Notes under the pieces: model-generated | The model's database searches: none | Seen by the model: only the letters and a program-made list of their open reading frames with translations | Told to the model about the DNA's origin: nothing | Shown: one piece after another, positions 23,585 through 30,418 of the stretch | Layout of the letters: each line of letters starts with the position of its first letter | Position numbering within the stretch: position 1 is the first letter of the stretch | Made by a program: the position numbers and the translations under genes | Assembly: GCA_019636015.1 (NCBI GenBank) | Contig: JAHBYJ010000002.1 | Span: forward strand, 345,849-409,848 | Source of the DNA: Parvibaculaceae bacterium | Lineage (GTDB): Bacteria > Pseudomonadota > Alphaproteobacteria > Parvibaculales > Parvibaculaceae | DNA length: 64,000 nt | Reading direction: 5' to 3'

Positions 23585-25240
23585 TCAGCGGCTGAAACGC
23601 TTGTATTTGATCCGGTGCGGAATTTCGGCTTCCGGCCCGAGGCGGCGCTTCTTGTCCTCCTCATAGTCCTGGTAGTTCCCCTCGAACCATTCCACATGGC
23701 TGTCGCCCTCGAAGGCGAGCATATGGGTGGCGATACGGTCGAGGAACCAGCGATCGTGGGAGATGACCACGGCGCAGCCGGCAAAGGCGACCAGCGCATC
23801 TTCGAGCGCGCGCAGCGTTTCGACGTCGAGATCGTTGGTCGGTTCGTCGAGCAGCAGCAGGTTCGCGCCCGACTTCAGCATCTTGGCGAGGTGAACGCGG
23901 TTGCGCTCGCCGCCCGAAAGCAGCCCCACCTTCTTCTGCTGGTCCGAGCCCTTGAAGTTGAACGAGCCGACATAGGCGCGGCTCGGCATGGTCGTCTTGC
24001 CGAGTTCCACGATGTCGGTGCCGCCCGAGATTTCTTCCCAGACCGTCTTGTTCGGATCGAGCGCATCGCGGCTCTGGTCGACATAGCCCATGACGACCGT
24101 CTCGCCGATCTTCAGCGTGCCGCTGTCCGGCTTCTCCTGTCCCGTCAGCATGCGGAAAAGCGTCGTCTTGCCGGCGCCGTTCGGGCCGATCACGCCGACA
24201 ATGCCGCCCGGCGGCAGCTTGAACGACAGGTCGTCGATCAGCAGCCGGTCGCCGAAACCCTTGGAGATGTGTTCCACCTCATAGACATTGCCGCCGAGCC
24301 GGGGTCCGGCCGGAATGACGATCTGCGCCTTGCCCTCCTGCTGGCGGCCTGCCTCGGCGAGCAACTCGTCATAGGCGTTGATACGCGCCTTGGATTTCGC
24401 CTGCCGCGCCTTGGGGCTCTGCCTGATCCATTCCAGTTCGCGCGCCAGCGTCCGCTGCTTCGCCTCTTCCTGGCGCCCTTCCTGCTCGAGCCGCTTTTCC
24501 TTCTGTTCGAGCCATGAGGAGTAATTGCCCTCGTAGGGAATGCCCGACCCGCGGTCGAGTTCGAGAATCCAGCCCGTCACATTGTCGAGAAAATAGCGGT
24601 CATGGGTGACCATGACCACGGTGCCCGAATATTCCTTCAGATAGTTCTGCAGCCAGGCGATAGATTCCGCATCGAGATGGTTCGTCGGTTCGTCGAGCAG
24701 CAGCAGGTCCGGCGAGGCAAGCAGCAGGCGGCACAGCGCCACCCGGCGCTTCTCACCGCCCGAGAGCTTCGACACATCGGCGTCGCCTTCCGGACAGCGC
24801 AATGCATCCATCGCCATCTCGACCTGGCTGTCGAGATCCCAGAGGTTCTGCGCGTCGATAATGTCCTGGAGCTTGGCCATCTCCTCGGCCGTCTCGTCCG
24901 AATAGTTCATGGCGAGTTCGTTGTAACGGTCGACCAGCGCCTTCTTCTCGGCTGCGCCGTCCATCACATTGCCGAACACGTCCTTCGTGCCGTCGAGTTC
25001 CGGCTCCTGCGCGAGATAGCCGACCTTTGCGCCTTCGGCCGCCCAGGCCTCCCCCGTGAAGTCCTTGTCGACGCCCGCCATGATCCGCAGCAGCGTCGAC
25101 TTGCCGGCGCCGTTGAGACCCACGACGCCGATCTTCACGCCAGGGAAAAACGACAGGCGGATATCCTTCAGAACCTGCTTGCCGCCCGGATAGGTCTTCG
25201 ACAGGCGGTCCATGACATAGACATATTGATAAGCGGCCAT
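23585..25240 (-). CDS. ettA: Energy-dependent translational throttle protein EttA (ABC-F)
   Basis: Ribosome-associated ABC-F ATPase (551 aa, family length ~555) that gates the first elongation step according to ATP/ADP. It has two ABC modules: Walker [12 protein letters not shown] with signature LSGGEKRR and [12 protein letters not shown]; second Walker [12 protein letters not shown], signature LSGGERNR and [12 protein letters not shown]. An ABC-tran/arm-linker region ([16 protein letters not shown]) lies between. The [21 protein letters not shown] start is characteristic of EttA. Confidence 0.96.
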   Translation of the reverse strand: MAAYQYVYVMDRLSKTYPGGKQVLKDIRLSFFPGVKIGVVGLNGAGKSTLLRIMAGVDKDFTGEAWAAEGAKVGYLAQEPELDGTKDVFGNVMDGAAEKKALVDRYNELAMNYSDETAEEMAKLQDIIDAQNLWDLDSQVEMAMDALRCPEGDADVSKLSGGEKRRVALCRLLLASPDLLLLDEPTNHLDAESIAWLQNYLKEYSGTVVMVTHDRYFLDNVTGWILELDRGSGIPYEGNYSSWLEQKEKRLEQEGRQEEAKQRTLARELEWIRQSPKARQAKSKARINAYDELLAEAGRQQEGKAQIVIPAGPRLGGNVYEVEHISKGFGDRLLIDDLSFKLPPGGIVGVIGPNGAGKTTLFRMLTGQEKPDSGTLKIGETVVMGYVDQSRDALDPNKTVWEEISGGTDIVELGKTTMPSRAYVGSFNFKGSDQQKKVGLLSGGERNRVHLAKMLKSGANLLLLDEPTNDLDVETLRALEDALVAFAGCAVVISHDRWFLDRIATHMLAFEGDSHVEWFEGNYQDYEEDKKRRLGPEAEIPHRIKYKRFSR

Positions 25241-25320
25241 GTGGCGCGTTCCTCAGGCATCTGGTGGCGGAATTGGGCCCCTTCTACTCAATCGGGGCCA
25301 TCGGAGCAATCGCTGCCCTC

Positions 25321-25350
25321 TTGACATGCAACCTTTTAGTTGCATATTAA
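25321..25350 (+). promoter_or_regulatory. Promoter with embedded ArsR operator
   Basis: TTGACA (25321-25326) and TATTAA (25345-25350) are 18 bp apart. Between and overlapping them is the perfect inverted repeat ATGCAAC-N6-GTTGCAT (25326-25345). A repressor bound here would block polymerase. The predicted transcription start falls at or next to the ATG at 25355, so the message may be leaderless. Confidence 0.65.
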
Positions 25351-25354
25351 ACCC

Positions 25355-25702
25355 ATGACGCTCGACCTTGCCTTCCGTGCCCTTGCAGATGCCAACAGGC
25401 GCGACCTGCTCGACCGGCTCTACGCCCGGAACGGACAGACGCTGGGCGAGCTCTGCGAAGGGATCGAGATGTCCCGTCAGGCTGTGACGAAACATCTCGC
25501 CATTCTCGAAGAAGCGAACCTCGTGGCGACCGTCTGGCGCGGCCGCGAAAAACTTCACTACCTGAACCCGGTGCCGATCGCCGAGATCGCGGATCGCTGG
25601 ATCAGGAAGTTCGAGCGCACGGAAATCGACGGGCTGATCGGCCTGAAGAAGTCGCTCGAAGGAAAACGCAACGGCAAACCGGCTGAAGGAAAAGACAAAT
25701 GA
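25355..25702 (+). CDS. ArsR-family regulator (AHSA1-associated)
   Basis: 115-aa winged-helix repressor. The DNA-binding core is FRALADANRRDLLDRLY, ELCEGIEMSRQAVTKHLAILEEANLV (recognition helix) and WRGREKLHYLNPVPI (wing). No metal-binding ELCVC motif is seen, placing it with the ArsR proteins paired with SRPBCC/AHSA1 genes. ATG 25355 lacks a Shine-Dalgarno sequence. The stop overlaps the next start by 4 nt (ATGA), so it forms an operon with the SRPBCC gene. Confidence 0.87.
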   Translation: MTLDLAFRALADANRRDLLDRLYARNGQTLGELCEGIEMSRQAVTKHLAILEEANLVATVWRGREKLHYLNPVPIAEIADRWIRKFERTEIDGLIGLKKSLEGKRNGKPAEGKDK

Positions 25703-26163
25703 CCAAGGCACCTGCACTCCATGCGGAACGCGATCCCGATTTCGTCTATGTGATCCATATCGACGCGAAGCCGGAAGACGTCTGGGCGGCGCTCACCGAC
25801 AACAAGTCCGAACGCGCCTGGTGGGGCGGCACGCTCCACGATTCGACCTTCGAGCCGGGTTCCCCCATCCTCTATCGCCGCAAGGGCGGCGTGGATGTGC
25901 GCGGAGAAATCCTGGAGAACGAAGCGCCGCACCGCCTCGTCTATACCTTCAATGTCGAAGGTCCCGGCCCGCAGCATGACGAGGGCCCGTCCATCGTCAC
26001 CTATGATGTGGCGGCGAACGGCAAGCTGACGAAGCTCACCGTCACCCACACCAATTTCCCGAAGAACTCCGCCGTGCTAGTCGGCATCTCCCGCGGCTGG
26101 CCGGGCATTCTCTCCGGCCTCAAATCCATGCTGGAACGCGGCACGGTGCCCGCCTTCTTCTGA
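25699..26163 (+). CDS. SRPBCC (AHSA1-like) domain protein
   Basis: 154-aa START/Bet v1-like ligand-binding fold: YVIHIDAKPEDVWAALTDNKSERAWWGGTLHDSTFEPGSP at the N-terminus (AHSA1 signature region) and SRGWPGILSGLKSMLERG as C-terminal helix. The ligand is unknown. Translationally coupled to the upstream ArsR gene; a strong terminator follows. Confidence 0.83.
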   Translation: MTKAPALHAERDPDFVYVIHIDAKPEDVWAALTDNKSERAWWGGTLHDSTFEPGSPILYRRKGGVDVRGEILENEAPHRLVYTFNVEGPGPQHDEGPSIVTYDVAANGKLTKLTVTHTNFPKNSAVLVGISRGWPGILSGLKSMLERGTVPAFF

Positions 26164-26174
26164 GTGCAAATAAA

Positions 26175-26205
26175 GGGAAGCCGCGCGCAGGCGGCTTCCC
26201 CTTTT
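26175..26205 (+). terminator. Rho-independent terminator of the ArsR-SRPBCC operon
   Basis: GGGAAGCCGC and GCGGCTTCCC form a perfect 10-bp stem with a 6-nt loop, followed by CTTTT. Confidence 0.88.
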
Positions 26206-26219
26206 CGTCTCGTCCCATG

Positions 26220-26837
26220 TCAGCCTTGCGGCAGCATGATCGTCACGCCGGCAAGCCACAGCCAGCCGAGCATCGCCGCCCAGTAGAAGGCGATTCCGGG
26301 CGCAACGGTCATCGACATGCCAAGCCCGATCAGCACCGGCATCGCAATGCCCGCTGCGACGGATACTCCCGCCCAGACCGTCTGCTCCGTCTGCCAGAAG
26401 TGAAAGGCGAACGCAAAACAGGCGAGAATGAGCCCGCCGAAAGCAATCATGAAAGCAACGCTGTGCAGGATGGCGGCGGTCGTCATCACCGGCTGCTGAT
26501 CCATAGGCGTGCCGGGCGGAAAGCCGAGCCCCGCCGGCGCGTCGAAAATGCCGGCAAGAATGAGCCCCGCCCCATAGGCAGCGATCAGCAGAGGCGCCAC
26601 GATACCGCCCTGCCCGCGTGCTAGTTCCGCATGCACGCCATAGGCACAGACGAGCACGAGCAATCCGCTGACGATGAAGACGGCCTTCATCATCCAACCG
26701 CCTTCGCCGAGGCTCAACGAGCTGATCGCATGCCGCTCGATGTCGAAGCCCGCACGCGTATAGATCAGGATCGTCGGCACGATGAAGAAAAGCAGCGCTG
26801 CGGCTAACCCTGCATGGAGCATGAGCCTATCCGCCAT
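26220..26837 (-). CDS. DUF998-type integral membrane protein
   Basis: 205-aa membrane protein with about six hydrophobic spans (for example AGLAAALLFFIVPTILIY and AVFIVSGLLVLVCAYGVHAEL). The TRAGFDIERHAISSLSLGEGGW loop after the first span is typical of DUF998. I chose ATG 26837 because GGAGGGG sits 6 nt before it. Function is unknown. It is the third gene of the ArsR-AHSA1-DUF998 unit read from 27695. Confidence 0.72.
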   Translation of the reverse strand: MADRLMLHAGLAAALLFFIVPTILIYTRAGFDIERHAISSLSLGEGGWMMKAVFIVSGLLVLVCAYGVHAELARGQGGIVAPLLIAAYGAGLILAGIFDAPAGLGFPPGTPMDQQPVMTTAAILHSVAFMIAFGGLILACFAFAFHFWQTEQTVWAGVSVAAGIAMPVLIGLGMSMTVAPGIAFYWAAMLGWLWLAGVTIMLPQG

Positions 26838-26862
26838 GATCATCCCCTCCGCCACGTTGCGC

Positions 26863-27357
26863 TCATCCGAGCTTTTGTTTCGCATATTCCACAAGCTGAT
26901 CGAGCGCCGTGCCCCATCCGCCGTGAAAGCCCATCTCCTCGTGGCGCTTGGCCCCCGCTTCATCGGGATGCATGGCAATGGCGGTGTATTTCGTGCCCTG
27001 CCCCTGCGGTTCGATCAGGATATAGGCTGTGAAGAAGAGATCGTGGACGCGCGTCACGGCCGGCCGATAGCCGGGCCCGAGCGCGGAGGTCCAGACGAGG
27101 CGGCGCTCCGGCACCACTTCGAGATAGCAGCCCGAACCGCCTTCCATGTTTTCGCCATCCGGCGAGCGCATCTGTGTGTAGAACTCGCCGCCCGGCCGGA
27201 GGTCGATCCGGCAATCGACCGTCTGCCACGGGCGCGGGCAGAACCACGGCATCAGATGCTGTGGCTCCGTCCAGGCGCGCCAGACGAGACGCGGACTCAC
27301 ATCCACCACGCGCTCAAGCACGAGGTCGAGCTTCGGATCGAGGGGAGGCATACTCAT
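26863..27357 (-). CDS. SRPBCC (AHSA1-family) protein
   Basis: 164-aa AHSA1-like protein: LVLERVVDVSPRLVWRAWTEPQHLMPWFCPRPW, GGEFYTQMRSPDGE, and a C-terminal GFHGGWGTALDQLVEYAKQKL helix. It is translationally coupled (4-nt overlap) to the preceding ArsR gene. This is the second ArsR+AHSA1 pair within 2.5 kb; the two SRPBCC proteins are clearly divergent. Ligand unknown. Confidence 0.86.
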   Translation of the reverse strand: MSMPPLDPKLDLVLERVVDVSPRLVWRAWTEPQHLMPWFCPRPWQTVDCRIDLRPGGEFYTQMRSPDGENMEGGSGCYLEVVPERRLVWTSALGPGYRPAVTRVHDLFFTAYILIEPQGQGTKYTAIAMHPDEAGAKRHEEMGFHGGWGTALDQLVEYAKQKLG

Positions 27358-27695
27358 GTTTCACTTTCCTTCATCTGCAAAAGATAGTCGTCGAGTTGGT
27401 CGAGCCGCGCTTCCCAGAGCGCGCGCTGTTCGCTCATCCATGTCTCCGCCGCCTCGAGTGGCTTCGGCTGCAGCCGGTAGATGCGCGACCTGCCCTCCTT
27501 CCGCGAGGTGACAAGGCCGCATTTCTCCAGTGCCGCGAGGTGCTGCATGAAAGACGGCAGCGCCATCTTGTGCGGCTGCGCAAGCTCCCCCACGGCCGCC
27601 GGCCCCTGGCCGAGACGCCGGATCACGGCGCGCCGCGTGGGATCGCCAAGCGCATGAAAAACACGGTCGAGTTGCATCTGCTGTTGGTTAGGCAT
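27354..27695 (-). CDS. ArsR-family regulator (AHSA1-associated)
   Basis: 113-aa winged-helix repressor: LDRVFHALGDPTRRAVIRRL, VGELAQPHKMALPSFMQHLAALEKCGLV (recognition helix), and the SRIYRLQPKPLEAAETWMSEQRALWEARLDQLDDYL-type tail seen in regulators paired with AHSA1 genes. An 8-bp-arm palindrome lies 24 bp upstream of the start. Probably autoregulates the three-gene operon. Confidence 0.88.
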   Translation of the reverse strand: MPNQQQMQLDRVFHALGDPTRRAVIRRLGQGPAAVGELAQPHKMALPSFMQHLAALEKCGLVTSRKEGRSRIYRLQPKPLEAAETWMSEQRALWEARLDQLDDYLLQMKESET

Positions 27696-27718
27696 GCACC
27701 TAAGTAACAGCCCGCCAC

Positions 27719-27738
27719 ACTTAGGTCAATACCTAAGT
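27719..27738 (-). promoter_or_regulatory. ArsR operator palindrome
   Basis: ACTTAGGT-CAAT-ACCTAAGT is a perfect 8-bp inverted repeat. An extra half-site, ACCTAAGT, occurs at 27698-27705 next to the start codon. Location directly upstream of the ArsR gene supports autorepression. Confidence 0.68.
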
Positions 27739-27803
27739 TTGAGCCGCAAGGCCGAAAGCCTGCTGGCAGCGCCGGAATCTTGCTGTTATATGGCGGCTGC
27801 TGG

Positions 27804-27880
27804 GGGCCTGTAGCTCAGTTGGTTAGAGCGGACCGCTCATAACGGTTTGGTCGCAGGTTCGAGTCCTGCCGGGCCCACCA
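27804..27880 (+). tRNA. tRNA with CAU anticodon, probably tRNA-Ile2
   Basis: A 77-nt cloverleaf with encoded CCA. The acceptor GGGCCTG pairs with CGGGCCC, the D stem is GCTC/GAGC, the anticodon stem GACCG/CGGTT encloses loop CTCATAA (anticodon CAT), and the T arm is GCAGGTTCGAGTCCTGC. The sequence around the anticodon and T arm resembles lysidine-modified tRNA-Ile2 rather than initiator or elongator tRNA-Met, but identity between Ile2 and Met is inferred. It marks the boundary of the accessory island. Confidence 0.9.
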
Positions 27881-28267
27881 CCCCCTTGTGGGGACAAGTT
27901 GAAAGTGACTCATTTCCAAGCTGATTTGACTCAAGTCTGGAACGAGTCCAAACCCCGAATCGGTTTCGGTCTTGTTGCAGGTTCAGCAAGCACCTGAAAA
28001 CAAAAGGAAAATACGCTGGTGCCTGCGACAGGATAAAACCGTCGCGTCGGAGCGTTCTTCACCGCGTGCCTGATCCGTGCCCGCTGCCGAGTTGCTCGGC
28101 TTCCGCGAAATTGAGAGAAATGACGCTACGGACGGGTTGTTCATTGCGATGTTTCACAGGTTCAACCTGACTCATTCGTGCGAGCGGACCTCGCTCTGGC
28201 CCACACCCGCAACGTCGTTGCTTCACTAGCAAGACTGCTCTTTCGCAAATAGCCGACATCTCCCAGA
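27881..28267. other. Non-coding island boundary with candidate transposon end
   Basis: No convincing gene. Seven bases after the tRNA CCA, TGTGGGGACAAG begins at 27887, resembling the TGTGGG-type termini of Tn7-like elements and the TGTGGGACAAATC at 57523. GTGACTC-like motifs recur at 27905 and (as TGACTCATT) at 28166. A small CTTGT-GGGG-ACAAG hairpin is an alternative reading of the same bases (tRNA terminator). Confidence 0.35.
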
Positions 28268-28852
28268 ATGCGTTTTTCTATTTTGGATTGGGAAGGCATG
28301 CCCCGGCGGAACGTGCTCCACGTACCAGAACCGCGTCCCCGCGTCCGCAAATGGAATCGGGAGGCAAGGGAAGAGCGTCTGAGGAGCGCGGTGTTTGCTG
28401 CCATGACGGAGGGCCGGGCAAATCCTCTCAGCCCTTCTGACATTGCGAGACACGCCGGGGTGTCGAAAGCCCTCATTTACAAGCATTTCGGCTCTGTAGA
28501 TGCGCTGGTCGACGATGCGATCCGCTCCCGCCTTCAACTTCTGGACCTCGATGCTCCAGCGGAACACGAAAACAAGGCGGAGGTCTTGGAGCGTATATTG
28601 AGGGTCGTGTCCAAACTCCGCGAGGAGATTCAAAATCAACCTGAGCTAATCGACCTCATTGGCTGGAGCTTGGGAAATCCCCATCCGCAAGCGCTGAATG
28701 TGACTGAGGCCGTTCGGAGGTTCTGTGAGGAGTTAGCCACAAGAGTCGGTGCCGGCGCTGAAGCCGCGGTTTTCTTTCTGGGGGCGTTCGCGAGTGTGTT
28801 GTGCGATCAACAAGAACGCGTTTCCGAGGAAATTCAGGGAGATGAATCGTGA
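28268..28852 (+). CDS. TetR-family transcriptional regulator
   Basis: 194-aa regulator. The helix-turn-helix is at about residues 54-77 (LSPSDIARHAGVSKALIYKHFGS), preceded by a basic arm and followed by an all-helical ligand domain. No target gene is adjacent on the left; the next feature is an IS element, which may have separated it from a partner. The start is uncertain: ATG 28268 lacks a clear Shine-Dalgarno, and 28298 is an alternative. Confidence 0.78.
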   Translation: MRFSILDWEGMPRRNVLHVPEPRPRVRKWNREAREERLRSAVFAAMTEGRANPLSPSDIARHAGVSKALIYKHFGSVDALVDDAIRSRLQLLDLDAPAEHENKAEVLERILRVVSKLREEIQNQPELIDLIGWSLGNPHPQALNVTEAVRRFCEELATRVGAGAEAAVFFLGAFASVLCDQQERVSEEIQGDES

Positions 28853-29030
28853 CGCCTAGTCAGAAGCAGCATTTAGCCAATTGACGCCAAAGGGCTAATT
28901 CAGTGCGCTCGCCGCGCCGGACAGTTGTGTCTGCTTTGCGCCAAAACGCGCCCGTCGGCGGTCTCGTAGAAGAGGTCTTCGCCAAGATGAGATGCACAGT
29001 AATAACACCGTCGTCCGCATCTACGAAGGT
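28853..29030. other. Short non-coding gap before IS copy 1
   Basis: No ORF recognised. It contains, at 28929-28946 on the minus strand, one copy of a short motif (TTTTGGCGCAAAGCAGAC) that recurs in other intergenic gaps of the island. Confidence 0.4.
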
Positions 29031-29060
29031 TGGGCTGCTGCCGGTTTCGTAGACGTTGAG

Positions 29061-29927
29061 TTAAGCTAACAGCATCTTCTTTTCGAACTCCATAGGGCTC
29101 AGATACCCGAGCGTCGAGTGCCGGCGCCGGGGATTGTAGAAGCGTTCGATGTAGTCGAACACATCGGCCCTGGCCTGGTCTCTCGTGCGGTAGACCTTGC
29201 GGGCCACCCGCTCGATCTTGAGCGAGGAGAAGAAGCTCTCCATCGCCGCATTGTCCCAGCAGTTGCCCGAGCGGCTCATCGAGCAGGCAACGCCATGATC
29301 GGCCATCAGCCGCTGGAACGGCTCACTTGTATACTGGCTGCCGCGATCGGAGTGATGCAGCAGCGCATCCGGTTTGCCCCGCCGCCAGATCGCCGTCACC
29401 AGCGCATCGGCGACGAGCTGGGCCGTCATCGACGAACTCATCGACCACCCCACCACCCGGCGCGAGAAGAGATCGATCACGGCCGCTACATAGAGCCAGC
29501 CTTCGGCCGTCCAGATATAGGTGAAGTCCGCCACCCATTTGCGGTTCGGGGCATCGGCCTCGAACTGACGGGCCAGCACGTTCGGCGCGATGGCGCTGGT
29601 CGATCGCTCGCCATTATCCCTGGGGAGAGACCGCCGCCGGGGCCGCGCCCGCAAGGCCTGCTGCCGCATCAACCGTTCGATGCGATGCAGGCCGCAAGCA
29701 TGCCCGGCCGCCAGCACGTCATGCCAGACGCGCCGGGCTCCGTAGGTCCGGTCACTGGCAAGGAAGCTCGAGCGCACTTCACTGCCAAGCACCTCGTCGC
29801 TGCGGCTCCGCGCACTCGGGGCTCGCGTCAGCCAGGCATGGAAGCCGCTTCGCGAGACCCCGAGTGCCCCGCACAACCACGCCACCGGCCAGACCCCTCG
29901 GTGCTTCGCGATGAAGGCGAACTTCAC
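29061..29927 (-). CDS. IS3-family transposase OrfB (DDE integrase domain)
   Basis: Catalytic subunit, 288 aa from GTG 29927, which overlaps the orfA stop (ATGTGA). It has an HTH_21 segment (YGARRVWHDVLAAG) then the rve core with DDE residues: WVADFTYIWT, LLHHSDRGSQYTS and NAAMESFFSSLKIE. It is normally made also as an OrfAB fusion by -1 frameshift on an A7 run at 29957-29963. Intact. Confidence 0.92.
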   Translation of the reverse strand: MKFAFIAKHRGVWPVAWLCGALGVSRSGFHAWLTRAPSARSRSDEVLGSEVRSSFLASDRTYGARRVWHDVLAAGHACGLHRIERLMRQQALRARPRRRSLPRDNGERSTSAIAPNVLARQFEADAPNRKWVADFTYIWTAEGWLYVAAVIDLFSRRVVGWSMSSSMTAQLVADALVTAIWRRGKPDALLHHSDRGSQYTSEPFQRLMADHGVACSMSRSGNCWDNAAMESFFSSLKIERVARKVYRTRDQARADVFDYIERFYNPRRRHSTLGYLSPMEFEKKMLLA

Positions 29928-30214
29928 ATCGACTCCTTCGCGAAGTAGGCCGCGGCTTTTTTTAGGATGTCGCGCTCCGCCTTGAGCTTCGTGACCTCGC
30001 GGCGCAGCCGCTCGATCTCCAGCTGTTCGGGCTTCATCTGCCCGTGACCGGGAAAGGCATGCGCCGGATCGGCTGCCGCGTCCCTGATCCATTTGCGAAG
30101 CACGTTCTCGTGCACATCAAGGTCACGGGCTGCTTGCGCGATCTTCACGCCCCGCTCCCTGACCAGCTTCACCGCCTCAAGCTTGAACTCGCGGCTGAAT
30201 ACCCTGCGTCCCAT
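29924..30214 (-). CDS. IS3-family transposase OrfA (HTH)
   Basis: 96-aa DNA-binding subunit: MGRRVFSREFKLEAVKLV start, helix-turn-helix KIAQAARDLDVHENVLRKWI, and a leucine-zipper-like C-terminus (LEIERLRREVTKLKAERDIL). An A7 slippery run near its 3' end would allow the OrfAB fusion. Confidence 0.92.
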   Translation of the reverse strand: MGRRVFSREFKLEAVKLVRERGVKIAQAARDLDVHENVLRKWIRDAAADPAHAFPGHGQMKPEQLEIERLRREVTKLKAERDILKKAAAYFAKESM

Positions 30215-30418
30215 AGTCCACCTCCAGTTCCATCATGACACCTAAACTTCGTGTCCGTGAAACCGGCAGCAGCCCAGAGATCCAATTTCGTTCGAGTTGC
30301 CAGTCAGCCTGCGGATGCACGCTAAGAAACGACGTCCATTCGGTTGAGAACCATAGGAAATTCCTAGCCTGCGATTTAGAGTAGCAGCGGCCAAGACATA
30401 ATCTTTGGCGGGGGACGG

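Larger units (their letters stand above)
29031..30276 (-). mobile_element. IS3-family insertion sequence, copy 1
   Basis: 1,246-bp element with terminal inverted repeats starting TGGGCTGCTGCCGGTTTC at both ends and TG...CA termini. It encodes overlapping orfA/orfB transposase with a frameshift site. The ORFs are identical to those of the copy at 62754-63999 and the flanking ends checked match base for base, in opposite orientation. Flanking trinucleotides (GGT left, GAG right) do not match, so no target duplication is visible here. Confidence 0.93.
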
